Origin: a bacterium
GTDB lineage: Bacteria; Zixibacteria; MSB-5A5; GN15; FEB-12
DNA length: 53,365 nucleotides
Assembly (NCBI GenBank): GCA_030605565.1
Contig: JAUWIB010000066.1
Location: forward strand, 1-53,365
Direction: 5' to 3'
Positions within the stretch are counted from its first letter, which is position 1, and the number at the start of each line of letters is the position of its first letter. Positions 34,541 to 41,399 of this stretch are shown one piece after another. The notes under the pieces were generated by a model. It had not been told where the DNA came from and searched no databases. It worked only from the letters and a program-made list of their open reading frames with translations. Both the position numbers and the translations under genes were made by a program.

Positions 34541-34573
34541 CTGGATTCCGGGTCAAAGCCCGGAATGACAGAG
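34541..34573. repeat. 33-bp repeat with ATTCCGGG hairpin, copy 2
   Basis: Identical to 31664-31696; stem ATTCCGGG (34545-34552) with CCCGGAAT (34559-34566). Confidence 0.9.
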
Positions 34574-34680
34574 AGGCGCGACTACGCTCGGGGTGTTCGA
34601 CCACCACAACGCCTAGAGTGAATGGCCCGTGGGCGTACCCAGGCCGAGGTCACCGTTCACTTTTCGCAGGCTAATTTGTG

Positions 34681-34709
34681 TTGTACTGATGAGGTATTTG
34701 CTGTATATT
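34681..34709 (+). promoter_or_regulatory. Candidate promoter for the accC-gcv operon
   Basis: TTGTAC (34681-34686), 17-base spacer, TATATT (34704-34709). The leader would include a perfect 6-bp hairpin (AGTGGG/ATGAG/CCCACT, 34725-34741) just before the ribosome-binding region of accC. Confidence 0.5.
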
Positions 34710-34766
34710 GGTTGACTGTGTGGCAGTGGGATGAGCCCACTTGGCCTGAAGGTTAGGTATGTATAG

Positions 34767-36224
34767 TTGTTTGACAAAGTTCTGATAGCTAATCGCGGTG
34801 AGATCGCCCTGCGGATCATCCGCGCCTGCCGCGAGCTCGGATTGACGACGGTGGCCGTCTACTCCGAAGCCGACCGGGATGCCCTGCACGTTCGCTTCGC
34901 CGATGAGGACGTTTGCATTGGACCGGCGCTGCCGAACCAGTCCTACCTGGACACGCGGCAAATAATCGCGGCGGCCGAAGTCACCAATGCCGGCGCTATT
35001 CACCCCGGCTACGGCTTTCTGGCCGAGAACGCCGATTTTGCCGATATCTGCGAATCCTGTGGGATTGTCTTTATCGGCCCCACTGCGGAGCAGATCCGCA
35101 AGATGGGCGACAAGGTGATGGCCAAGGAGTTGATGAAAAAGGCCGGCGTGCCGGTTACGCCCGGCTCCGATGGTATCGTCCGAACATTTCAGGAGACGTC
35201 CCGAGTAGCCCACGAGATCGGTTTCCCCGTCATGCTCAAGGCAGTGGCCGGCGGCGGCGGCAAAGGGATGCGCATGTGTCGCAACGAGGCGGAACTGGAA
35301 CGGGGGTTCCATATCGCGTCGACCGAGGCGGCCAACTCTTTCGGCAACCCCGATCTGTACCTGGAGAGACTGATTCTCGGCCCGCATCATGTTGAAATTC
35401 AGATCATCGGCGATACCCACGGCAACTATTACTACCTCGGCGAACGTGACTGCTCAATTCAGCGGCGTCACCAAAAGCTGATCGAGGAAACCCCCTCTCC
35501 TCTGATGACTCCCGAACTGCGCAAGAAGATGGGTGAGGCAGCGGTGCGAGGCGCCAAGTTGGTGGACTACCGCGGCGTGGGAACGATCGAGTTCCTGGTC
35601 GACGACAATCGCAACTTCTATTTTATGGAAATGAACACTCGCATCCAGGTCGAGCACCCGGTGACCGAAGAGGCCTACGAGATCGATCTGGTGGTGGACC
35701 AGATACGAGTGGCTATGGGCGAGAAGGTTACTTATCGACCGGAAGAGTTGGTCCCGAAATGGGCTGTCATCGAGTGTCGCATCAACGCCGAGGATGTCGA
35801 GAAGGGTTTCCGGCCGACGCCGGGGAAAATCGTCGGGTTGCACATTCCGGGTGGTCCCGGGGTTCGGGTCGATCGGGCGGTCTATACCACCTACACCATT
35901 CCGCCGTTTTACGATTCGATGATCGCCAAGCTGATCTGCAAGGGTCGTGACCGGCAACAGGCTTTGACTCGTATGAAGAACGCCCTCAGGGAGTTCATTG
36001 TCGATGGTGTTCCGACCACGATTCCGTTTCACCAGCGCGTGATTGAACATCCGGATTTCGCCGGCGGAAACTACAACCTCGACTTTGTAGACAAAATCAT
36101 GCTCGCTGATAAACAACCAGCGACCACAAAACTAACGCTCCAGCGACCGGCCGAAGCCACGGAAATGGTCGAAACCGAACCTGAGACCGAACCGATAACA
36201 TCCGGCATCGAAGACAAGAGCTAA
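34767..36224 (+). CDS. accC: Biotin carboxylase subunit (AccC type)
   Basis: 485 residues. Biotin carboxylase uses ATP and bicarbonate to carboxylate biotin on its carrier protein. The N-terminal domain (FDKVLIANRGEIALRIIRACRELG), the ATP-grasp glycine loop (MLKAVAGGGGKGMRMCRNE, about 157-175) and EMNTRIQVEHPVTE (about 290-303, with metal-binding Glu and catalytic Arg) are complete. About 25 extra residues at the C-terminus (AEATEMVETEPETEP) are acidic and not part of the family core. TTG start with AAGGTTAGG upstream. No accB lies beside it; the next gene, gcvH, encodes a lipoyl carrier of related fold. It could equally serve a propionyl- or other acyl-CoA carboxylase. Confidence 0.9.
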   Translation: MFDKVLIANRGEIALRIIRACRELGLTTVAVYSEADRDALHVRFADEDVCIGPALPNQSYLDTRQIIAAAEVTNAGAIHPGYGFLAENADFADICESCGIVFIGPTAEQIRKMGDKVMAKELMKKAGVPVTPGSDGIVRTFQETSRVAHEIGFPVMLKAVAGGGGKGMRMCRNEAELERGFHIASTEAANSFGNPDLYLERLILGPHHVEIQIIGDTHGNYYYLGERDCSIQRRHQKLIEETPSPLMTPELRKKMGEAAVRGAKLVDYRGVGTIEFLVDDNRNFYFMEMNTRIQVEHPVTEEAYEIDLVVDQIRVAMGEKVTYRPEELVPKWAVIECRINAEDVEKGFRPTPGKIVGLHIPGGPGVRVDRAVYTTYTIPPFYDSMIAKLICKGRDRQQALTRMKNALREFIVDGVPTTIPFHQRVIEHPDFAGGNYNLDFVDKIMLADKQPATTKLTLQRPAEATEMVETEPETEPITSGIEDKS

Positions 36225-36237
36225 GACGGAGGATAGC

Positions 36238-36618
36238 GTGAACATCCCGACCGAACTGAAATACACCAAAGAACACGAGTGGATCAAATTGGACGGAACC
36301 ACGGCCACAGTCGGTATCACCGATTGGGCTCAGGGCGAATTAGGGGATATCGTTTTTGTCGAATTGCCCGAGGTTGGCGACAAGATCGAAAGAACAAAAC
36401 CGTTCGGCACCATCGAAGCAGTCAAGGCGGTCTCGGACCTGTTTGCGCCTCTCAGTGGCGAGGTGGTCGAGATCAACGCCGCATTGGAAGACGATCCGAT
36501 GGTTATCAACCGCGACGCGTTCGGTGACGGCTGGATGGTCAGGATCGAATGCTCCGACTTATCCGAGTTGGACCAACTGTTGGACAGCGCGGGGTACGAA
36601 AGCATTATCAACGGTTGA
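36238..36618 (+). CDS. gcvH: Glycine cleavage system H protein
   Basis: 126 residues, the standard length. H protein carries the aminomethyl group on a lipoyl lysine between the P, T and L proteins. The opening YTKEHEWIKLDG and the lipoyl segment FGTIEAVKAVSDLFAPLSGEVVEIN are typical, with the lipoyl lysine at K63. The GTG start at 36238 has GGAGG eight bases upstream. It comes 13 bases after accC and 50 before gcvPA. Confidence 0.96.
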   Translation: MNIPTELKYTKEHEWIKLDGTTATVGITDWAQGELGDIVFVELPEVGDKIERTKPFGTIEAVKAVSDLFAPLSGEVVEINAALEDDPMVINRDAFGDGWMVRIECSDLSELDQLLDSAGYESIING

Positions 36619-36668
36619 GCCGCATCACTTCGGCGCCACTGATCGCATAGGAGCCTGCCGACCACAAT

Positions 36669-38024
36669 ATGCCATACGTACCGAATAGTAATGATGATCG
36701 CCGGGCGATGTTAAGTCGTATCGGCGTCAGTCGCATCGACGATCTGCTGAGCGATATCCCCACGCCGCTACGACTGAACCGACCACTGGATATTACGGCC
36801 ACATCAGAATTGGAACTGCTTGCCCGGATGGGTGAACTGGCTGAGAGCAACTCGACCGGGCTGGCCTGTTTTGCGGGAGGTGGCGTCTACGATCATTTCA
36901 TCCCGGCCGCTGTTGCGGCGGTGGTCAATCGCCCTGAATTCGTTACGGCTTATACTCCATATCAGCCGGAAGTGTCTCAGGGTACCCTCCAGGTGATTTA
37001 CGAGTTTCAGTCGCACATCTGCCGGCTGACCGGGATGGATGTGGCTAACGCCTCGATGTACGACGGCGCCAGCGCCATGGCCGAGGCGGCCGTGATGGCG
37101 TGCAAAGTGACGCGACGAAACCGCGTGCTGGTGTCTGAGACGGTCAATCCGCTCTACCGTCAGGTGTTGCAGACCTATCTGTCGGGAAGAGATACGCAAC
37201 TGGTAGCAGTACCGATGGCGGCCGGCGTCACCGATGAGCAATCTCTGTCGGAAATGGTCGATGACCAGACAGCCTGTGTCATCGCAGCTCAACCGAATTT
37301 CTTCGGACGGCTCGAGGATATCGAAGGTACCGCAAAAAAAGTGCACGCTGTCGGCGGTAAGTTAGTGATGGTGGTTGACCCGATCGTCCAGGCGATCTTG
37401 AAAACACCCGCTGCCTGCGGGGCGGATATCGTCGTCGGTGAGGGTCAGCCTCTGGGCATACCCGTTTCATTCGGAGGTCCGTTGCTCGGGTTCTTTGCTG
37501 CCCGCAAGCAACTTATTCGGTCCCTGCCGGGTCGGGTGGTCGCCCGCACCAGGGATATCGAGGGCCGCGATGGTTTCGTACTCACGCTGCAGACGCGAGA
37601 GCAGCATATTCGTCGTGAAAAAGCCACCTCCAACATCTGCACCAATGAGGCTCTCTGCGCAACTACGGCCGCGGTATACATGACCCTGTTAGGTCGAACC
37701 GGTTTGAAGCAAGTGGCCCTGCTGTCAGCCGAGAAGGCACAGGAGACGGCTCGACGGTTATGCGAACTCGATGGGTTCGCACCCTATTTCGAGGGACCCT
37801 TTGTACGAGAGTTTGCAGTGAAGACTCCCCTGCCGGCCGGGGAGATTATCCTGAATTTGGTTAAGCAGAATATCCTGCCGGGTATCGACGCCGGACGATG
37901 GTTTCCCGGCCTTGAGGATTGCCTGATTGTAGCCACGACTGAAAAACGTACGCCTCACGACATTGAATGTCTGGTTGAAGCCATGAAGAAGCTCGCCCAA
38001 AGTCATGCTATGTCCCGAATGTAA
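36669..38024 (+). CDS. gcvPA: Glycine dehydrogenase (decarboxylating) subunit 1
   Basis: 451 residues, the N-terminal half of the P protein in its two-subunit form. With gcvPB it decarboxylates glycine and passes the aminomethyl group to GcvH. Typical segments are MPYVPNSNDDRRAML, the glycine-rich FAGGGVYDHFIPAAV and TAYTPYQPEVSQGTLQVIYEFQ, and YDGASAMAEAAVMA. The PLP lysine is on the partner. A start at the ATG 36669 fits the family. Its last 20 bases overlap the start of the following zinc-ribbon gene. It is separated from gcvPB by three unrelated genes, which is unusual. Confidence 0.95.
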   Translation: MPYVPNSNDDRRAMLSRIGVSRIDDLLSDIPTPLRLNRPLDITATSELELLARMGELAESNSTGLACFAGGGVYDHFIPAAVAAVVNRPEFVTAYTPYQPEVSQGTLQVIYEFQSHICRLTGMDVANASMYDGASAMAEAAVMACKVTRRNRVLVSETVNPLYRQVLQTYLSGRDTQLVAVPMAAGVTDEQSLSEMVDDQTACVIAAQPNFFGRLEDIEGTAKKVHAVGGKLVMVVDPIVQAILKTPAACGADIVVGEGQPLGIPVSFGGPLLGFFAARKQLIRSLPGRVVARTRDIEGRDGFVLTLQTREQHIRREKATSNICTNEALCATTAAVYMTLLGRTGLKQVALLSAEKAQETARRLCELDGFAPYFEGPFVREFAVKTPLPAGEIILNLVKQNILPGIDAGRWFPGLEDCLIVATTEKRTPHDIECLVEAMKKLAQSHAMSRM

Positions 38025-38352
38025 AACTGAACTGGAAGACGGTGCGGTGGCTTGCCCGATCTGTGGTTGGGAACTGACTGAGGAAGAGATGGCCAAATGG
38101 CTTGTTCTCGGCACGATTCAGGAACCACCATTTGCCAACCTGGCCCGTGAGGTACTCAAATCGCAGGGCATCCCCGCCGTGGTGATTTCCAGATCCGGGT
38201 TTTTCGGCAATATCGGATTGTCCTTCAATCCGATTTTCAGCGGTGGAAAACCGGGAACGTTTGAGATCCTAGTTCCGCGCGACTATGCCGACGAAGCCCG
38301 AGACACTCTGGACATGACCATTGGCGACAAGTGGCAGCCGGAGGAAGACTGA
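38005..38352 (+). CDS. Zinc-ribbon protein with DUF2007-like domain (copy 1)
   Basis: 115 residues. A CPEC-x12-CPIC zinc ribbon (residues 3-20) is followed by an alpha-beta domain (about 30-110) with the pattern EPPFANLAREVLKSQGIPAVVISRSGF...FEILVPRDYADEARDTL. This resembles DUF2007, a putative signal-transducing domain built from a helix that picks an alternative protein form and a final V-P-x-x-x-x-x-A helix. It overlaps the gcvPA end by 20 bases and abuts the next, related gene. Function unknown; its presence within the gcv operon suggests a link that I cannot prove. Confidence 0.8.
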   Translation: MLCPECKTELEDGAVACPICGWELTEEEMAKWLVLGTIQEPPFANLAREVLKSQGIPAVVISRSGFFGNIGLSFNPIFSGGKPGTFEILVPRDYADEARDTLDMTIGDKWQPEED

Positions 38353-38739
38353 GTGCCCTATTGTCCCAAGTGCAAATATGTGTTCCAGAGCGGTATCGGC
38401 ATTTGCCCGGATTGTGAAGTGCCGCTGGTGGAATATGCACTCTCTGGTCGGGGCGCCGCCATGGTGCCTGACGATAGTTGGGTGGTGGTCGGTGGCGTCA
38501 TTGATCGTGAGGAAACACAAGTTGCCAAAGGATCGCTGGATTCATCGAACATACCCTCTATGGTGTTGCCGTCACGGATCGGCTGGTTCGGAAGTGAAAG
38601 CGCCTCGTCACGACCAACAGCAAATGATGAAGATGACGGCAACCTGATCATGGTGCCGCGAGAGTTCCACCGGGAAGCTGCCGCCATTCTTGATGCCGTC
38701 CTGGGGGAGGATTACTTTGATGAGGAAACCATGGAATGA
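38353..38739 (+). CDS. Zinc-ribbon protein with DUF2007-like domain (copy 2)
   Basis: 128 residues from a GTG directly after the previous stop. It has a CPKC-x12-CPDC zinc ribbon (residues 4-21) and a domain like the previous gene's (WVVVGGVIDREETQVAKGSLDSSNIPSMVLPSRIGW ... NLIMVPREFHREAAAILDAVL). The two genes are diverged tandem duplicates. The stretch ASSRPTANDEDDGN between strands is polar and likely a loop. Function unknown. Confidence 0.8.
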   Translation: MPYCPKCKYVFQSGIGICPDCEVPLVEYALSGRGAAMVPDDSWVVVGGVIDREETQVAKGSLDSSNIPSMVLPSRIGWFGSESASSRPTANDEDDGNLIMVPREFHREAAAILDAVLGEDYFDEETME

Positions 38740-38767
38740 TTGACTGCTCTACATACAGGGAGTTTCT

Positions 38768-39676
38768 ATGAGAACCGCAACATTGCTCCTGCTGTCTGTT
38801 TTCTTAGTGGCGGGTGCTGTCGTAGCACAGGAGGAGCCCGAACCGGCGACCACATCAACGACGTCGTCGGCCGTTTCTTACAGCAGCATCGAGGAGGCTC
38901 AGGCGGCCACGGCTGTGCCCTGGTACAATTTCTGGGATGATCCGAAACCTATCGTAGTGAAATTCTACACCGACTGGTGTACGTGGTGCAAGACTATCGA
39001 CACGGTCGTATTGGTAGATTCTGCCGTAATCGATTTCTTCAACAACGAAATGGCCCTGGTGATAATTAACGCTGAGGTCGACTCCGTGCTGACCAAAACA
39101 TATCATGTGTCCGGCTTCCCCACGCTTGTGATGATTGAGGCGGACGGCAACGAAGTGGACCGCCTGGTTGGATACCTTCCCCCCGAAGAGTTCCTCAAGA
39201 CTTTTCGTGACTACGGCAACGGCATCGGGACTTTGGACGACCTGTTGAACCGGGCTACTACCGAAACAGATCGTGAACTCTATAGCAAGATCGCTGAAAA
39301 GTACAAGTATCGCGGTGGCAGTGACGATGCCAAGACCTGGTATCAGAAGGTTGTTGACGAAGGTGACCCGTTGGACTCGCTGTCCGGGGAAAGCCGACTG
39401 GCTCTGGCCGACATGTTCCGTCGGGCTAAGGATTGGGAGACTGCCGAAGCCGCCTACAAGTCGATCATTGCCGACTTCGGCGACAGCCCCGCCGGTACGA
39501 ATGCTGAGATATGGACGGCTATCGTTTACAGACAGAGCGGCGACACCACCAAAGCAGTCGCGGCGTTTGAGGCGTTCATTGAAAACCACCCGGATCATGA
39601 GAATGTCGAATACTGCCAGAAGCAGATTAAGAAACTGACCGAACCGCCGGAAGAGAAAAAGGACACGGAGGGATAA
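38768..39676 (+). CDS. Secreted thioredoxin-fold protein with TPR-like tail
   Basis: 302 residues. Signal peptide 1-20, then a Ser/Thr-rich linker (about 22-38) and a thioredoxin domain (about 45-160) with the active-site W-C-T-W-C (C71, C74) and the cis-proline loop SGFPTLVM. It is more like DsbD-gamma/thioredoxin_7 proteins than DsbA. The C-terminal part (about 165-285) is helical with TPR-like pairs (LALADMFRRAKDWETAEAAYKSIIADF; SGDTTKAVAAFEAFIENHP). It would act in the periplasm as a reductase or protein-thiol partner. It lies between the zinc-ribbon pair and gcvPB in the same operon, 42 bases before gcvPB. Confidence 0.85.
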   Translation: MRTATLLLLSVFLVAGAVVAQEEPEPATTSTTSSAVSYSSIEEAQAATAVPWYNFWDDPKPIVVKFYTDWCTWCKTIDTVVLVDSAVIDFFNNEMALVIINAEVDSVLTKTYHVSGFPTLVMIEADGNEVDRLVGYLPPEEFLKTFRDYGNGIGTLDDLLNRATTETDRELYSKIAEKYKYRGGSDDAKTWYQKVVDEGDPLDSLSGESRLALADMFRRAKDWETAEAAYKSIIADFGDSPAGTNAEIWTAIVYRQSGDTTKAVAAFEAFIENHPDHENVEYCQKQIKKLTEPPEEKKDTEG

Positions 39677-39677
39677 T

Positions 39678-39693
39678 GCCGGCTTCTGCCGGC
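39678..39693. other. Small hairpin before gcvPB
   Basis: GCCGGC (39678-39683), loop TTCT, GCCGGC (39688-39693); the halves are self-complementary and form a 6-bp stem. There is no T tract. It may influence gcvPB expression within the operon. Confidence 0.4.
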
Positions 39694-39718
39694 GGCTCTT
39701 GACATGGGATCTTGATCG

Positions 39719-41176
39719 ATGAAGAAACGCACGCTGATATACGAGAAATCATCACCCGGTCGCAAGGGGTACACCCTTCCCGCATGTCGCATGAGTGAGG
39801 ACGAAATCCTCGGTTCCATCCCGGCCGAGTTCCATCGCGAAACCGACGCTAAACTCCCCGAGGTCACCGAGGGCGAGGCGATGCGACACTTCGTAGCTTT
39901 ATCGGTCAAGAACCATCACATCGACAAAGGGTTCTACCCGCTGGGATCGTGCACCATGAAGTACAATCCCAAATTGAACGATGTTGCCGCCGCTATGCCC
40001 GGGTTTGCGAGTCATCATCCCATGGCGCCGTGTAGTACGGCGCCGGGGAGTTTACTTTTGATGTGGGAACTGTCCGCGCTTCTGGCAGAGATATCCGGAC
40101 TGCCTTCGGTCTCGCTGCAACCGGTGGCCGGTGCGCAAGGTGAGTTTGCCGGGCTGCTGGTGATGCGCGCTTATCATCTGAAACGAGGCGAGAAGCGCGA
40201 CCGCATTATCATCCCCGATTCCGCTCATGGCACCAACCCGGCCTCGGTAACCTCGATCGGGTTCACCAGCGTACAGATTGAATCCAACGAACATGGCGTC
40301 GTGGCCCCCGAGGCGGTGGCAGCGGTCATAGATGAGAACGTCGCCGGTATGATGCTCACCAACCCGAACACGCTCGGCATCTTTGAGACGCACGTCAAAG
40401 AGATCGCTGAGATCGTCCACGCCAGGGGCGGCTTGATGTATATGGATGGCGCCAATCTGAACGCCAACATGGGTATCTTTCGTCCCGGCGATGTCGGCTT
40501 TGACATCATGCATTTCAACTTGCACAAAACTTTCTCCACACCGCACGGTGGTGGTGGTCCGGGGGGTGGAGCGCTTGGTGTCACCGCTGAGTTGGATCGC
40601 TTTCAACCCTTGCCGGTGTTAGAGAAAGACGGCGACGGCAAACTGTTTTTTAATTATGACCGGCCGGATTCAATCGGTCGGCTGCATTCGTTCTACGGTA
40701 ATTTCGCGAACATGGTGCGCGCCCATGCCTACATTCGCACCCTCGGCGGAGAGGGACTCCGTCGCGCCAGTGAAATCGCCGTGCTGAACGCCAACTACCT
40801 CAAGACGCTCATTCGCGAGGACTATGAAGTCCCCTACGACGGACCCTGCATGCATGAGTTTGTGGCATCAGGCAGCCGCCAGAAAAAACTGGGGGTGAGA
40901 ACCCTCGACATTTCCAAGCGCCTTCTTGATTTCGGCGTGCATTCGCCGACCAACTACTTCCCGCTGATAGTGCCCGAGGCTCTGATGATCGAGCCGACCG
41001 AAACCGAAAGCAAAGAGACGCTCGACGATTTCGCAGAGATCATGAAACAGATCGCACGCGAAGCTCGGGAGAACCCTGAGCTTGTCACCTCCGCCCCTCA
41101 CACCACGCCGGTCCGCCGCCTTGACGAAGTCACTGCCGCGCGCACCCTGGATGTGTGCTACAAAGGGGACGAGTAG
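39719..41176 (+). CDS. gcvPB: Glycine dehydrogenase (decarboxylating) subunit 2
   Basis: 485 residues, the PLP-carrying half of the two-subunit P protein. The PLP lysine is K270 in HFNLHKTFSTPHGGGGPGGG, the diagnostic motif. Other family segments are GFYPLGSCTMKYNPKLND, DSAHGTNPASVT and MLTNPNTLGIFE. The C-terminal FGVHSPTNYFPLIVPEALMIEPTETESKETLDDF is also standard. gcvT and the lipoamide dehydrogenase gene are not in the window. The start is an ATG at 39719. Confidence 0.96.
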   Translation: MKKRTLIYEKSSPGRKGYTLPACRMSEDEILGSIPAEFHRETDAKLPEVTEGEAMRHFVALSVKNHHIDKGFYPLGSCTMKYNPKLNDVAAAMPGFASHHPMAPCSTAPGSLLLMWELSALLAEISGLPSVSLQPVAGAQGEFAGLLVMRAYHLKRGEKRDRIIIPDSAHGTNPASVTSIGFTSVQIESNEHGVVAPEAVAAVIDENVAGMMLTNPNTLGIFETHVKEIAEIVHARGGLMYMDGANLNANMGIFRPGDVGFDIMHFNLHKTFSTPHGGGGPGGGALGVTAELDRFQPLPVLEKDGDGKLFFNYDRPDSIGRLHSFYGNFANMVRAHAYIRTLGGEGLRRASEIAVLNANYLKTLIREDYEVPYDGPCMHEFVASGSRQKKLGVRTLDISKRLLDFGVHSPTNYFPLIVPEALMIEPTETESKETLDDFAEIMKQIAREARENPELVTSAPHTTPVRRLDEVTAARTLDVCYKGDE

Positions 41177-41399
41177 TTCGAAGGTTGAATCAGCATACGG
41201 CAGCCAGATCGGCAAGCTGGTTATCATCAAGTAGATTCGTCGGACCATTCACGTACTGCAAATCCCGTCAGACCGACTGAGATCACGAAATACCTGCTCG
41301 AAAATGCACTGATTTTTGTGCCGTCACAATCGCATTTCAGTCGTATACAAACTATATGTCAGCGCAGGATTGCCCCGATACGAAGACAAGGAGATTAAT

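Larger units (their letters stand above)
33975..34766. other. Non-coding stretch of intergenic hairpin repeats upstream of accC
   Basis: No gene. Hairpins: 34092-34107 (GGTCTG/CAGACC), 34121-34138 (GGGTCCG/CGGACCC), 34314-34336, 34453-34480 (CCCACCC/GGGTGGG), 34503-34529 (CCCACCT/AGGTGGG) and 34545-34566. Several segments are related to the 31387-32129 stretch but in a different order. The last part carries the accC promoter. Confidence 0.7.

Noticed and set aside
34710-34766. Riboswitch upstream of accC-gcvH
   Set aside because: The leader is about 50 bases with one small hairpin, too short for a glycine or biotin-type riboswitch.
36669-41176. gcvP broken by insertion of three genes
   Set aside because: Both halves have their own starts, stops and standard lengths for the natural two-subunit form of glycine dehydrogenase, so no single gene was broken.
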